Shown: positions 11,565-25,137, counted from the stretch's first letter. The stretch: DNA of 64,000 nt from Clarkia xantiana subsp. parviflora (GCA_036873135.1 JAPTYO010000017.1:10912001-10976000), one strand, 5' to 3'. Program-made: numbers and translations. The notes: generated by a model not told the origin, from the letters alone.

Positions 11565-12706
11565 GTGAGTGAATTGTATAAGCGATAACATTTTGACATT
11601 TGAAATAATATTATTTCGATTGAATAAAAGAATTGCAAACTGAGTATATGATCTATCGACGTCATAATGAAATATAACATCGGATTTTATGGTCTATAAA
11701 CTAAGTCATAGGAAGAGGTAAAACTCTTCTACCAAAAAAAATTATGTCGAATGTGAACCATGCCTCGTCACACAGGCACGGTCATCTTGTAAGGAGAGGG
11801 AGACCTCTACCACAACAAGATTGGCTAAGAACCAGGGGGATAAACCTGGTTAAACGAGACGATAACATTGTCACGCTTAATGCATGACTTAATCTTCATT
11901 TTGTAAATCGCCGTGTTGGACCCACTCCATCATTAAAATCACATTCAGGACTAGATGAAAGATTCTGCGATAGCATGATTGACATATCCCAATTCTGGCT
12001 AATCGAAGTGTGCTATCGACGCGTGCTTCATACTGCGCGTGCCATGTTCGACCACGGGGTCATGCTCGGTTGTGCTAGCTAGAATCCTGGTGATTCAAAG
12101 GGGGCATACTTCTTCACCTTGAGCGTGTGATTGGTCCTGAATGTCTTATGAAGAGGCATCCAGAGTATCCTCACGAACTCAGAACTTATACCTAAGGTCT
12201 AGCTCAATGTTCGCTTCCCGGCGTATGAGCGTAGAGCCAAAGAAAACGGCCAAGTGACCACATCTTAGAAACCGGTTGAGTTAGACTAAGGGTATAAGCG
12301 ATGAAGATGGTCAAGTTCACATATTATTCACTGACTCTTGTGTTCACTAGGTGGCCGCCAACCGGATATTAGTTGAAGGTTGTGAACACTTGTAACAGAT
12401 GCCCTGGAGAAGTATTCCTATGTGGAAAACTGGGCAATTGGAGAATTATCAGTTGACCAAGGATACAGTGCGGTACATATTTTATTTTAACAGGATTGAT
12501 TTACGAAAAGGAATCAACGTTCTGCGGGCGCTACAATACTCCTAAATGATGAGTAGCACGATGCCCGTCGTATCCGCCGGTCGCACAGCAAACCTCGTAT
12601 GAACTATTCGGAGACGGAGACAAAGACTGAAGACTGAAGACTGAGATATTGATGTTATTGATAACTATATATTAACTGACACCCTCCCATTCCGGCGAGT
12701 GGGAGC
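11565..12706 (+). other. 3' untranslated region of element A
   Basis: No gene is visible. The region matches the 3' regions of D, C and G. Near its end it carries a strongly conserved block with a predicted hairpin (12525-12567), then the polypurine tract GGCGAGTGGGAGC directly before the 3' LTR. Confidence 0.75.
12525..12567 (+). other. Conserved predicted RNA hairpin, element A
   Basis: CGGGC (12525-12529) pairs with GCCCG (12563-12567) and TACTC (12537-12541) with GAGTA (12551-12555) around a 9-base loop. D and G keep the same pairing although their surroundings differ more. Confidence 0.5.
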
Positions 12707-13281
12707 TGTTAGCATATGTTGACGTGGCAACGTAATTGGTAGCCCGTTAATGCTAAGGAAATTACCTAAGTTAATTAGGTAATTGTCACATTAGGGTAAT
12801 TGGGCCAAACCTAACCCTAATTGACATGGGAGGCCCAAAATTGGGCCTCCCCCTTTAATAGCATGGTTCGGCCGGACCCCTATACCACATTGGTTGAAGT
12901 GGACTTTTGTCTACTCCACCAATCCTGTATATAGGGGACTCACCTAAGGGGTTTATTCAATCATTCATAATAAAGTACCACCATTGAGGAACTTGAGAGA
13001 AACCCTCTCACCCCCTAGTAGTAATTTTCAGTGCACATCTTAGTCCGAGGTTCTGTCCCCGTTGAAGAATCGATCAGAGGCTTTGTTGTGGAGCTTATGC
13101 CGTGTAGGACATCTTATCATGAAGAACTTGTACGGGTTCCGACCGGAGGATCAGAACTCTCTCCACAACGTTCTTGGGCAGGAAAGCTATTGAGGTATGT
13201 GTACATTATTCTGCTGCGTAATTAGATTACTTACTAGTACGCGTTTAGCATTCCGTAGTATTACGTCCCCGTAATCCAACA
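12707..13281 (+). repeat. 3' LTR of element A (575 bp)
   Basis: Same length and ends as the 5' copy, with about 6% mismatches by eye. It keeps the TGGGCC dyad and the TATA region. The hairpin stem before the TATA has mismatches. Confidence 0.93.
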
Positions 13282-14034
13282 ATTTGTCAGTTGATACTTT
13301 TACAGGGACGTTGTAGCTTACGTAGCTAAATTCATGCCGATTTAAATGTTATCAGTTACTCATATTTCCGAATGAGTGCAAACGAAAATTCAGCACGTCA
13401 TCATATAAACACTTCAATATTAAACTCATATAATGAAACGATGTGTTCCATCTATCGAGGTCCACTTGCGCGTTGCGCAATCTACTCTGGGTTAAACCCT
13501 TGGTTAAATCGTTTCATTTCTGAATTTAATTCAATTCAATCGGTTTTAACTGTTTCAAACATGATTATCATTACAGTTTATTTCATTCAATGGAGTGATA
13601 ATAATAAAATAAGATAAGATTTATACCCGGTTCGTTCTTGGAATTATACAATCAATGGATTTTAATGGCATTATCTAGTGCATAGATTTAGACGTAGGAG
13701 GAAATGTATGGATTTTCTTGATTCTGTGATATTTGATGTCAATCTCATGTTGGTTATATACTTATTTCGGATCGATCCCGTTCTTAACCGAGTCGATTAA
13801 CCTTGATAAGCAGAACACTTTTCGAAACGAAAGGTAACTACTTTATTCAATGAAACCGAAACATTGTAATCCAAACACGAAGAGAAATTGAACAAATAAG
13901 AAACATACCAACATAACAATACTTGGGTCTCAGATCTCAAACTTTGAAGTAATCATGAAGAAATTTTGTGAACAAGATGTCTTAATCGAAATGTACCGTG
14001 AAGGTACTGTAATCATGGTGAGTAAAGCAGCGGA
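13282..14034 (-). pseudogene. Degenerate integrase (5' part) and spacer of element B
   Basis: The minus strand matches D 40646-41372, the piece just before the A insertion point. No frame survives. A conserved AATAAA (around 13848-13853, minus strand) follows the gag end. I see no protease motif. Confidence 0.5.
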
Positions 14035-14691
14035 TTATCGTTTAGACTTCTTTTTGCTTGGGGTTGCCAAGAAATTTGACATAGCGACGAACCTTTCATC
14101 GAATGCCTCGGGCTTCTTCGGAAAATTTCTTTCTTTCTCATCTGTTCCGAATAGGTCTATCGTCGTTTTAATCGATTTGATCAAACTCGTGAGGCCTTTT
14201 TCGTTAACAAACCATGAAAGAGGAAACATTTTCATTACCTTCCGAGCCCGTGTCCACACGTCCAACTCATCAGCGGGGTCATGAATAGATATTATGCCGT
14301 CATCATCACATAGAATAGTTTAGTATTCTGCCATTAAGGCTCTAAATTTGGCTGCCTTACCCTTACCGAAGTGAAGGTACATGGCACACCAAAGATGCAA
14401 TGCGCTGAGTTGTATATAATCTCCTTCAACTTCTATTGTCAGCTGTGAGAGGATCAACTCTCGTGCATTATGATCCTTCCTCAACCTTTTCTTGTTGTTG
14501 CTCTCATGTGGTTCCTTATATTCGTCCAGCCTCAGTCTCTCTGTCGTTGGACTGACTTGATCGTCAAGATCCAAGGCGATGAGAAGATCCATAACATTAT
14601 CTCTCCAAGCATCATAATCCATGCCGTCCAGAATGCGTGACTTGTAGAATTGTACCGGGTCAACCATGAAAACTACTACATCGATAATCAA
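14035..14691 (-). pseudogene. Gag-like ORF1 of element B with one in-frame stop
   Basis: Two open stretches lie in the same frame, 14691-14320 and 14265-14035, split by a TAG at 14320-14322. The protein has LDGMDYDAWRDNVMDLLIALDL near its start, a KDHNARELILSQL segment and a basic end (KKKSKR). Element D carries the same protein at 40013-40645. The layout (LDG-x-x-Y-x-x-W, then a charged helix region) suits a copia Gag N-terminal domain. There is no CCHC zinc knuckle, unlike the gag of C. It follows the leader at the place where gag belongs. Gag identity is inferred from position and weak motif likeness. Confidence 0.6.
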
Positions 14692-16148
14692 GCAAAATCA
14701 GGGAGACAATAACATTTTGAGAAAGAATTGCATACATCAAATATCTATTAAGATAGAGTCTGAAAGATAGTGATTCCTCAGTCATCTAAACCAACCGACC
14801 ACCAGTAAACCAATGGAAGATGGCTGTGAAAGAGTTCACATTATTGTCGTCTTCTATCCAATAGATCAGTTTGTTAAAAACGGTTTAAATCACAAATTAC
14901 CGGAACGGGAATTTTAAAATAAGCATACCTGATCTTGGCTTTCCCAAGGCCCTTTTTAGTTTTGGAAAAATCATTCTGATGAATTCACTCATGCATACAC
15001 AATTCGACAATCCATGCAAATTATCGTATGCTAGTAACATTCATCATACATACCACATACATGCTTACGCATCATGTGTCTAATGTTCCGAGGAACTCAT
15101 GCTTGCATTCATAATTCTACTTCTAAGTAAATTATCAAACGCAACTACATCCTTAACATTCTAGCATACGTGTCAAACATGTAACAGCCACATCAATCAT
15201 ACATATTTGGCGACTGGTTTTCGGTTTTAAAACAATTTTAAATATTAGGGACTGATTTGCAATTCATGCTTATATTTAATCACGCAAGCTTCTAGACATG
15301 AATCTTAGGCATTTTCAACCATCACAACATGTCTATTCTAGTGGCATACCATATATTTAACCAGGGCTCCGCCCACAACATGTAATATCCAGCTAGCTTG
15401 ACTCGGTCAGGTAAACAGTTCTAATCATGCATAAATATATATTTAATAATAAAAATTTTCAATTCAGCCCATTAATTTAAACAGTCCCAAAAAAATGTAT
15501 CTCCGAGATCCATCCCCATAATCGAAACAAGACATAAAGGTTAGCAACCCTATGAGCACTGTGTAGTCCATTTCGAAGTTCTAAAACATTTGGATTTTAA
15601 AACTTCACCTCCCTATTTTAATTGACTTGAATTTGGTTTAGAAAATATTGTTCGGTTCAGTCGATTTCAGTCTGTTTTGGTCCGGTTCGGTCCGGTTCAG
15701 AAAATCCGGTTGGTTCGGTCCGGTCCGGAAAAATCCGGTTCGGATCGGTTTTAAATTAGAAAACCTGGTTCGTTCTGAACCGATCCAAGAAAATAGGGTT
15801 CGGTTCAACACTCAAAACCGGTTCGGTTAGATCCACTCAATTACCATGGTCTGACTCGACCCGAATAGGTCGAACCGATTGAGAAAAAAATATGGTTCAG
15901 TTTTATTTCGTCCCGATTTAACCTATTGGACCGGCCCAATAATTAAAATTTAAAATGTTGGGCCGAAATGTTTACTTGTGGCCCAAGTAGGGTTTTAAAT
16001 CCATTAAAAATATTAAGCTTAGCCACCAAATAACAATAATTATATAAAATAATTTCCAATATTAAAATATATATATTTATATATTTCGGCACACACATAA
16101 ACATATATATATTTATTGCTAAGATTCTATCTATAAGATTAAATCAAT

Positions 16149-16190
<42 letters not shown>

Positions 16191-16777
16191 AATTCGGCAC
16201 TATATATATTATATATATTTTATTTATTGTCAATATCTTTAATAGGGGAACAAATAACTGATAATATATTTTCTCAATTTTTTAGGTAACTAAATATATC
16301 AATAATATCTTTAACCCTATTTAAATATTTAGATATATTGATAGTTATATATTTCTATATATTTTAATGTGAATCTATCCTAATGTTCCTAATTATGGAT
16401 ATATTGTTACCTTAATTAAAAATTAAAATATGGTAAACAATATAATCTTATATGGTGGCCGAAATTTATCCCTTAGGTGTCTAAAAAATTAAAAATTTTA
16501 CCTTGTAAATTCATTAGAGTTTCGGCAAAACACAATATAAATTAGGAACAAGTTGTCAAATTTTAATAAGATCTACAATCCAATATTTGATTTTGATAAA
16601 TATCATATTTTTCTTGAAGATCATGAACATTAATTTAAACCAAGAACATGAAAATTTCGGACCCATCATTTAAACCCTAAAAATTCAAAACTTTTAGATT
16701 TTCTTTTTAGAAATTTCGGTCCAAAATTTAAAATTTCAAGAACATCAATTTATCAAAATCATGAAATCCTAACACAG
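14692..16777 (-). other. Untranslated leader of element B
   Basis: AT-rich, without a supportable gene. It includes a (TA)n tract (about 16152-16187) and the GGTTCGG-type repeat block (15640-15925). Small frames over that block (for example 15648-15830, plus strand) are repeat translations, not genes. Confidence 0.7.
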
Positions 16778-16789
16778 GCTCTGATACCA
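16778..16789 (-). other. Primer-binding site of element B
   Basis: The minus strand reads TGGTATCAGAGC one base inside the LTR, a perfect copia-type initiator-Met primer site. Confidence 0.92.
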
Positions 16790-16790
16790 G

Positions 16791-17387
16791 TGTTAGATTA
16801 CAGGGAGTAATAACTACGGAAACACAAAACATGGTACGTGCATGTAATCGAAATTACGCAGTGGAAGAGTTACACATACCTCAACAGTTACCATAGTCCA
16901 AGATCCTTTGTACGAGGGAGTTCTCGATCCACCGGACGGAACCCGTAGAGGTTCTTGTGAAAGAAGCCCTACATGGTGTTAACTCCACAGCAAAGCCTTA
17001 GATTAATTCTTGACACGGGGACAGATCTTTGGAGAATTGCTCGAGAGCAATTTGGCACACCCTTGGTGTAGATATGGTTCGGCCGAAACTTGCTAGTGTG
17101 GGATGAGGGTTTTCTCTCTAAAACACTCTTGTGAGGGAATTATGATTAACCCTAAATATTCCCTAACACCTCTTATTTATAGGAGGAGTAAAGTGGACAA
17201 AAGTCCACATTACCGCCTAAATATTTCGGCCGGCCTATGTATTAGAGAGGCCAAATTTTGGGCCTCCCATGTCAATTGAGATTTGGGTCTATCCCAATTA
17301 CCCTAATGTGATATTTACCCAAGTTCATTAGGTTAACTATACATATTATGGGCTACCTATTACGGCGCCCATCACCATATGCTTACA
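16791..17387 (-). repeat. 5' LTR of element B (597 bp)
   Basis: On the minus strand it starts TGTAAGCATATGG and ends TAATCTAACA, the same family as D's LTRs. It keeps the AGTGGAC-TTTT-GTCCACT hairpin and a TATAAATAA box in U3. Confidence 0.9.
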
Positions 17388-18291
17388 AATATATCTATGA
17401 TTGGAAATATATGGATAGGTTCACATTAATATATAGAAATATATATAACTATCAATATATCTAGCTAATTTATAGGCATAAAGATATTGTTGATAGATTT
17501 AGTCACCTAAAATATTAAGAAAATATATTGTCATATATTTATTCAATATTAAAGATATTGACAATAAATAATATATATATATGTGCCGAAATTTATATAT
17601 ACATATATATATATTGTTGATTGATTTTGTCTTATAAATAGAATCTTGACAATAAATATGTATATATTTATTATGTGCCGAATTATATATATATGCAATA
17701 TTGGAAATTATTTTATATAATTAATATTTCTTGGAGGCTAAGTTAAGTTTTTAGTGGACTTTAAAACCCTACTTAGCCCACAAGATTATTTCGGCCCAAC
17801 CCTATGGGTTTAATGGGCCGGTCCAATTTGCAAAACCGGATAGGATTAAAACTAAACCGGATTTTTTTTATCGTTTCGATCAAGCCGGGTTGGGTCGAAC
17901 CGGGGTAACTAAGTGCTCCTAATGTTGTGTGTTGAACCGAACCGAATCCTATTTTATTGGACCGGTTCGGACCGAACTAGATTTTGAAAATAAAACCAGA
18001 CCGAACCGGATTTACTGGACCCGAACCAAATCGGACCGAAATTGACTGAACCGAACCGGATTTTCAAAATCGAATTCAAGTCAATTAATAAAATAGGATG
18101 GTCAAGTTTTAAAATCCAAATGTTTTCAAACTTTAAATAGTCTACACAGTGCTCGAAGGTTTAAAACTTTCATGTTTTGATTAAACCTTAATGCCTAGTT
18201 TCGATTATGGGGATGGATCTCGGAAATGCATGATTTAGGGACTGGATTAATTAGAGGTCTGAATTGCAATTGTTTACTTTTCGTAACATAT
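17388..18291 (+). other. Leader of element C, first piece
   Basis: AT-rich leader matching D 38110-39100, with short (TA)n runs and a CCGAACC-rich block (17820-18075). No gene. It stops at the CATAT target site of E and resumes at 25611. Confidence 0.75.
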
Positions 18292-18753
18292 TGTAGGAAT
18301 TCGAACTACATTCACGCTAGAACACACACTTTAGTAAGACATGAGATCGTAACACGGAGACGATACTTACTTCGTTCGGTGCGGCGGCGTGCGGTTGCGG
18401 AAGTGTAGATCGTTGGCGACGGCTCGGAATCACGGCGTTGGGGATGCCAGTCGGAGAGGTACGTCACTAAGGCGGAGCGTACCTCGGTCTCCACGGTTGA
18501 TGACCCAAAGACGAAGTAGTCGGGCACCGGAGCTCCAACTCGAGAGGAGAACGTCGAAGGAAAACTTCTGACTAACATCACATCTATCACACTCTCTATT
18601 CTATGCATGTAGGTACTCTATATCTATAACCATCCATATAGATGGATATATATATAGGCACGGGGCAGTTACACACTTCTGAAGTGTGTATTTTTAGTCC
18701 CGGACTTACCGAGCCGTGCTAGAGCACCCCATATGGGTTCACTAATTCCTACA
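18292..18753 (-). repeat. 3' LTR of element E (462 bp)
   Basis: TG...CA ends. It contains a perfect inverted pair ACACACTTC/GAAGTGTGT near 18670-18690 and a TATATATATA stretch near 18648. The minus-strand polypurine tract is directly outside at 18754-18763. Confidence 0.9.
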
Positions 18754-21700
18754 TCTCCCACTCACACATAATGGGAGTACTCAGTTGCATGAATAGTGAT
18801 ATACCTCTCTACATTTCCTTCGTCTTTCATAAAGGGTTCAACCGTGCGACAGGCATACTTTGTGAGAGCTAGTTGTTGTATATATGTTAGGAGTATACAA
18901 TTGCTCTTTGAGGACAACCTGCAATAAGTATGCTTGTACCCTAGATCGTCGAACCTCATTCAGGTATCTACAAAGATCTCATTAGTTATACCTTGTATCC
19001 ACAACCACGAAACTAATTCATGATTGGTGCGCACCGTGAATACAATTCTAAAAGAGATTCCGTTGACAATCTTCCTCTTCTCACGATCCTTTCAACACCA
19101 ACCCGACTCACTTTTCTAGACATGTCCCGCCAGGCCGAATCTGTAGGTGGCCATTTGGAAACACACTAAGCTAGCGAACATCGTGTCAGGTCTCAAGTCT
19201 CTGATCGGAGTCGTGAGGGCACACAATTTAGAATCTCATAAGGATCCTAGGTCTCACACTACAACAATTTGAGATCATGCATGTGTAAACCCATGGTCGC
19301 ATAGCACACAAGGTATGAAACGTGTGTCACAGTACTCTTCTCCTTTTCCCTGGAGCGTATGTCTTTTGTCTTACTCAAAGACAGTGATGTGCGGATGTCA
19401 TTTCAAATGCCACATGCACTCGAAAAAGAGTCCACTAACTCCCATCCGGCTCTAAGGTAAACTACGTGGAAACAAATTCCACTTATTCATCGATGACCGC
19501 ATGTCAACGAGCGACTTATGAATTCGAGCAGTTAGCTCTCTAATCATCCACTTGACGATTTTAAGCTCAAAATCCCGTCTCATCTCCCATTCGTCACAAA
19601 GACGTAACGTCGCTAAGACGCGGAGGCAGTTGCTCGTGTGAGAGAGCTAACCTTTAGTTTACCCGACATACATTTCACAATTCGAGTGAATGCACATAGC
19701 AATCACAATATAAACATGTGTGTATTCAAATCAAACGTATTGATACATATGAACATTGTGAAGTGATCATTGGGAAAAAATAAGCAAGCTACCTCGCTAT
19801 TTACCCAATGTTCAAGACCATTTTTCTTTATTGTGATCAAATGTCGATGAATTGCACATATGCAAGGTCTTTACGGACATACCGTTTATCCATCATTCAT
19901 CGACTATCACTTCACATTCACTATCTTGCATGCAGCCATGCCATATGCACAGTTATATTGGTCTTTTGAATGTCCAAACATCCTTAGGATCCTCTTCGGA
20001 AAATATTACAACACAATTACCAGTAGACCAACACTGAAGCAATAATGTGCATCATCCGGAATATATATATAGGAACCTTATAGACCAAATCTAATCCTCA
20101 GTTGTTGTTGTTGCGAGAGCACTAGCTTCATTCGCATATAGTGAAGTTTGCACTCGTTTCTCAGTATCTGATGGCCAGTCAGTAAGAAACATTTCCCTAA
20201 GGAGGTCCTTACTCCCACTAGGAACAAATTCACTTTATTTTGTCATACACATATGTACGATGCCTCAATAACCATCGTTATCTGATCGTTGAGCATCAAT
20301 CCAAGTCGAGCCATATGCCCAATTTAATAGTGGGTCTAGTGTACGTCACAACATGCACATGACACTCGACTGAGCTCATCTTAGTTAAGACATTTAGTGC
20401 ATCTAGTCATGACCTTTATACAGAGTTAGCTTATCGAGATAATATCATCAATCACCAAGAAACATATTCTCTCAAATGATCTCTTAGAAAAACATTTCCA
20501 AGATTATATTGATTTACCCTCCAGATATCAATTAAGTCTCATACTCATTTGATTAGCTCCGTAACTACCACCATGTACTATGTGTCAAGCACATTTACTT
20601 TACATGATCTTGTCGATGTTTTAATAACAGTCTTAGTCCGTAGTGACTAAAATATCTGACATGACTAACACATCATCATTAATAATATTGCCTCGATGGA
20701 ATAAAGTAGAATGCTAATGGACCACTAAAGTCCAAAAGCTGCATTCTCATACCACAATATGGAGAAGTGCTTCGATTTCTACTTTGATATTTCAAAGGCA
20801 ATATTTACATCCAAGATCAATGTGGCTTGGGATCATGCGAATATCAAGTTCGCAATTATTCGAGACACGTCTCAAATTGTTCATGACTTTTAGAACTTCA
20901 CCGATCCATTTGCGCTACACGTCTTCCATCTTGTCCTCCATTTTCCATAAAGGGTATTAGAATCTACAATAAGCTCCCACTAGGATTAAGAACATTCTGT
21001 ACACGCTCCCACTGGAACGGTAACCTTTACTCATTTCGAGTAAAAGTTATTGCTCCCACTTGAACTAAGATCATGACCAAGATCATTTACATTCGTAACT
21101 GATGGTGAAGAAGGCGAGAATGACGAGAAACTTATTCAACATCTGCAAAAATCCTCCCACCCGAATAAAGTTATCTTGGTACATTTAGCTTAAGAACTCA
21201 AAAAATGGGTCACAACCCACTTTTCCATTCATAAGGATAAACATGTTCATTTCGACATCTTTTAGTTTAGGCGCAAATTTGCTCCCACTTTCGGACTTTT
21301 TTCGGATCATAACGTATATGAAGTGGTATGCAACTAATATTCAGGCACTTGATCAAGTTGACAAACATTCGTCTCGATATAAGGTAGGTCCTCCTTGTGG
21401 AGAGACCCGGATATTGCCACAAATAATGTATTATTGGACCAATGTTGTCACTGACTCAACCATCTTCAGAAGCGTATCTTCTACGTCTTCTAGCAACATG
21501 CTTACGTTGCATAGTGCCAAAGAAAATAGTCAACGGAATGAACTATCTCTTTATATGACGTATCTTTATAAGTCAAGTCGGAGCTAACCACCGTCTTAAC
21601 GTATATGAGAACCACAAGTTCTTTATCTATTCAATACATCTACAAGACTCGCTTAGCCATCTATAGAATATTAATTAAATATACAAGATACGAAACATAT

Positions 21701-22250
21701 TTAATCATGCCCATAACAAATATGGGCTAGTAGATGTCTAATTTGAACCTATTCTGGCTGCCTCAAAATAAGGCTTCCGGTCACATCGCTAGCATCCTTG
21801 CGACAGATAAATATTTAGATATATTGAAATCATTGCAAGACGCAAGTTCGATATGCAATAAATCCACCGGAATTGACCATATATACACAAACTCAATGTC
21901 ATGGAAACATTAATTAAACAACTAGGTCTAACAGAATCAAAGACTGAAATCAGCAATTCAACCAAATAGTAAGGCATTATGGACTCGATTCTCATAGACA
22001 TAGCTTGCGGATGCCAACTCATTCGGCTGCAGCTCGAGGTTCCGTACCTATCATACTTTAGTTGAATTTTCGAAGATCAACTACAAATCTTCTTGTCTAT
22101 GGCTTAATCCTGAGTCACAACTCATAGACTGATTGCTCGAAGTAGAAACTCAATAGTCTACTAGTTTAAGCATCAAGACAAACATGACGCTTCAGAGTAG
22201 TGCATTTATTTGAGTAGTAACCTATCGGCTACATCCAAAGCACTTTTCTT
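18754..22250 (-). other. Interior of element E downstream of gag
   Basis: About 3.5 kb without a frame I can support on either strand. CTCCCAC motifs are scattered through it. If pol was once here it has decayed beyond recognition by eye. Confidence 0.5.
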
Positions 22251-22259
22251 AGCCATTTG

Positions 22260-22990
22260 GACATAGTGTGGACGCTTCCGCTCACTAATTTCATTCATCT
22301 TCGATATCTAATATGGCCCATCATGCTCATCATTCTTACCACGATATTGTCTATTTGGTCTCTTTTTGGCTTTGGAGGAAGTCGCCACATGCAACTCAGC
22401 CAGAGTACTCTTACTCTTATGCATTTCCTCTTCTAGCTTTAGAAGTCGCTCAACTTCTTCTAGAGTGGTAGCCCAATTAGAGTGAGACAACTGCATTTTT
22501 ACATGCTTTTACGAATCGTGTAAGGAGCTAGTTACAACCTAGAGTTTCTGCCTTTCAGTGAATATATTACCAGCGTGCTTGAATTCCATTATCATATCGG
22601 CCACATGCCAAATATGTAACTTCAGGGAGTATTCAAGGTGCCTCTTATAAGAGGTAAATCACACAGTCAGGAACAATTTCCTTTATGTGGGATGAAAACT
22701 AAATTTCTTATCAAGTCGTTTCAAAGCGCCGTAGCACTCTAATAATCTTGAAATTCCTTGAACATACTATCATTCGTAGCACTCAACAAAATGATACACC
22801 CTGTGCAATTCTGCACTTTCAGACTTCATAGACTCTTAGGTTTCACCTCTGCTGGGCCACATTCCCTGCTTTAGGCTTTTCCATGTCATTGAATATGGTC
22901 TCCAGAATTTCTAGCATTTGGAGCAAGTACATAACTTTCTCCTGCCAGACCTCGGAGTTATCATCATTCAACATTAGCGCACAGCTAAGT
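22260..22990 (-). pseudogene. gag: Copia gag fragment of element E
   Basis: The minus-strand translation gives HVADMIMEFKHAG, then, after two stops, KHVKMQLSHSNWATTLEEVERLLKLEEEMHK (open from 22496 to 22308). This matches the C-terminal half of the plant copia Gag family (UBN2-type), where a 'leaving a Leu-Pro-x-x-W, then K-L-x-H, then a Glu-rich helix' order is usual. No zinc knuckle was found after it. The stops show that it is not functional. Confidence 0.7.
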
Positions 22991-22999
22991 TCAGTGACA

Positions 23000-25137
23000 A
23001 TCTATTGGAGGACCGATGTCATTCTTTTATACAAAAAGAGATAACACCCTATCAGGATCATTCAACAAGGCATGCAAGAATTATTATTCATTATACTTAC
23101 ACATGTTAAACTCAACTTTCTTATTGACCGAATTAATTAAAGTAAGCATGCCCCGGAGTCAAAAGTTCACTATGTTCCCAATCATCGTCCAAAGTACATG
23201 CTTAGCGAGAATTAATTTTAGTCAATAATTAAGTCAAGTTCCGATCACATTGATCAAGTCAACATGCAATCATGATATCAAATACATGAATGTCTAACAA
23301 AATAGGTGCTGACTTACGCATGGATTCTAAACATATCATCATCATGAATCATGTTTAGTACACAACAAACATCACATGTACGAGCATGCTTGCGTGAATG
23401 ATTGCAATGACATGGCATCAATCCAATATATCATGCTAGCATGGATATCAAATATTCATATACATGGATATCACATAAATCAACATGTATCATGCTTAGC
23501 AAATTAAATATCATGTCATAATAAGAAAAACATGCATGCTCACAAAATATGCACTAACACATGGATGTTAAACAAATTAACATGGATCATGCTTAACACA
23601 TAACTAAAATCTAGCACCCCATACGGATTTAGCAAGACATGTCTCGTATAAAAATCTGTTTTAAAGACTTAGGGACCGTCATGTAAATTCTCAAAAGATA
23701 CGTTTAGAGGAAAATTCCCAGGTGGACCGAAGGGTTTGCAAGACAGGCTCCAACACTCCCGTTTCTAGACAGAACCGTAGTTCCCAGGCCGCGGAGGAGG
23801 GGGCGCGGCGTCAAGTTTCCACTTCAAGCTCGGTCTTTCTAGACATAATTTATTTCCTCAATTTCAAGTCAAGAATTTTACAATCGCGTCTCATAAGACT
23901 TTGCGAAACACATTTCGCTTGTATTGGAAACACATTCAAACTACGGGGGCCAACATGCAATTTTAGGAAATAAAATGCTAAACAAAATAGCACCCTAAGC
24001 ATGATACTAATAGATTAAAAAGAACTTAAGCATGCTTTAATATTAAACTAATTAATATTATAAAGTTGCTTACTTGACATCCATGTGCGTATGTGGCAAA
24101 TGATATTGTATTATGGGAAACATATTCCACATATTAATTAATGTGAACAAATTCACAATAATTTAACACTCGTTAGTGTTTAGGGGGGTTAAGCGACACT
24201 TAGTCAAACTATTTTACTAAATTCGCCGAGATACCCTTATTTGCTAAGTGAGTCATTTGCTCTCACTTAATATTTATGATGGCTAACTATGAATTTAGAA
24301 AAACTCATTCTCTTAAATTCACATCATAAATTTATTTGGGACCTTATGCACCCAATTTAAAACTTATATAGGAGCCACCTGCACCATCTATAAAAGTTTC
24401 ATAGACCTCTTTGCAAACTAATTTGCTTGAAAAAAAATGAGGACCACATTTAACCTTTGAAAAAAAAGGGTTCCGAAACTGGTTTTATCGAACCGTCCGC
24501 TTTAAAAAAAAAAAGTGGTCAGACCAAGCAACCAGACCGGCGGTTAAGTATCCATCTTCTTCCTTACGAACGTAGCAGTTAAAAGTAAACTGCAACTCCA
24601 ACCTCCAGAGCCATGCACTCGATAACTCACCCGAAATTAGTGGCCACCACTCCCACTCTCTATGCAACAATTTTCACTTGCAACCGTCACCGGAGACACA
24701 TCACCGGCGACACCGTGGTAACCGTTCGTCGGAAACTCATTTCCGGTGTCAAAACAAAAAACATACTCTTCAAACGTTTGAGCTCGTTTTGGTGGCCATA
24801 GCCACCATATTTCGTATGGAGATGGCCACGGCCATGCTCCACGCTCAAGACGCTCATTTGTGTTGTTTATAGGTCCAAACGAACGTCGCGATATAAGTGA
24901 GAGTTTTACGGTCACGTTTGGCCACGAAATCGGTCGGATTTCGTCGGGGTTCGTTCGGGACCGTTGCCCTTGCGACCGCGACACTTCGGGAGTGAAAATG
25001 AAGACAAAATCTCATGGATACAAGGTCGAAAACATAGGAAATGAACCGAGCAACGAACGCTCAAAATCGTGGAGTTTACGACCGACGAAACGATCGTCTC
25101 GACAACGACGTGGTGATGGCCGAAAACCGAGCCTTCG
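23000..25137 (-). other. Leader of element E
   Basis: A long stretch upstream of gag. The part next to the primer site (about 24480-25137) is more GC-rich and holds small overlapping frames on both strands that resemble no family I know. I treat them as untranslated leader. Confidence 0.5.

Larger units (their letters stand above)
4956..13281 (+). mobile_element. Element A: copia retrotransposon with both LTRs
   Basis: Two 575-bp LTRs (4956-5530, 12707-13281) flank a primer site, leader, decayed gag, decayed integrase, RT, RNase H and polypurine tract. The flanks are ATGTG (4951-4955) and ATTTG (13282-13286), a target duplication with one mismatch. The two LTRs differ at roughly 35-40 positions by eye, so this is an older insertion than I. 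It is nested in element B. All coding parts contain stops or indels. Confidence 0.92.
2578..17387 (-). mobile_element. Element B: copia retrotransposon split by element A
   Basis: The minus-strand order is 5' LTR (16791-17387), primer site, leader, gag, degenerate integrase (to 13282, resuming at 4955), linker, RT, partial RNase H, polypurine tract and a 56-bp stub of the 3' LTR. A inserted in the integrase region: joining 13282 to 4955 restores a sequence matching element D around 41360-41400. The 3' part has two deletions. One joins RNase H to the polypurine region near 2664; the other joins the LTR stub to J near 2578. TSD cannot be assessed because the far end of the 3' LTR is missing. 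Confidence 0.85.

Noticed and set aside
15648..15830. Small plus-strand protein with Phe-Gly-Ser-Val repeats (also 38679-38900 minus)
   Set aside because: Translation of the CGGTTC repeat in copia leaders.
16778..16789. tRNA gene suggested by the Met-tRNA-like sequence
   Set aside because: Only the 12-base primer complement is present beside an LTR; there is no cloverleaf.
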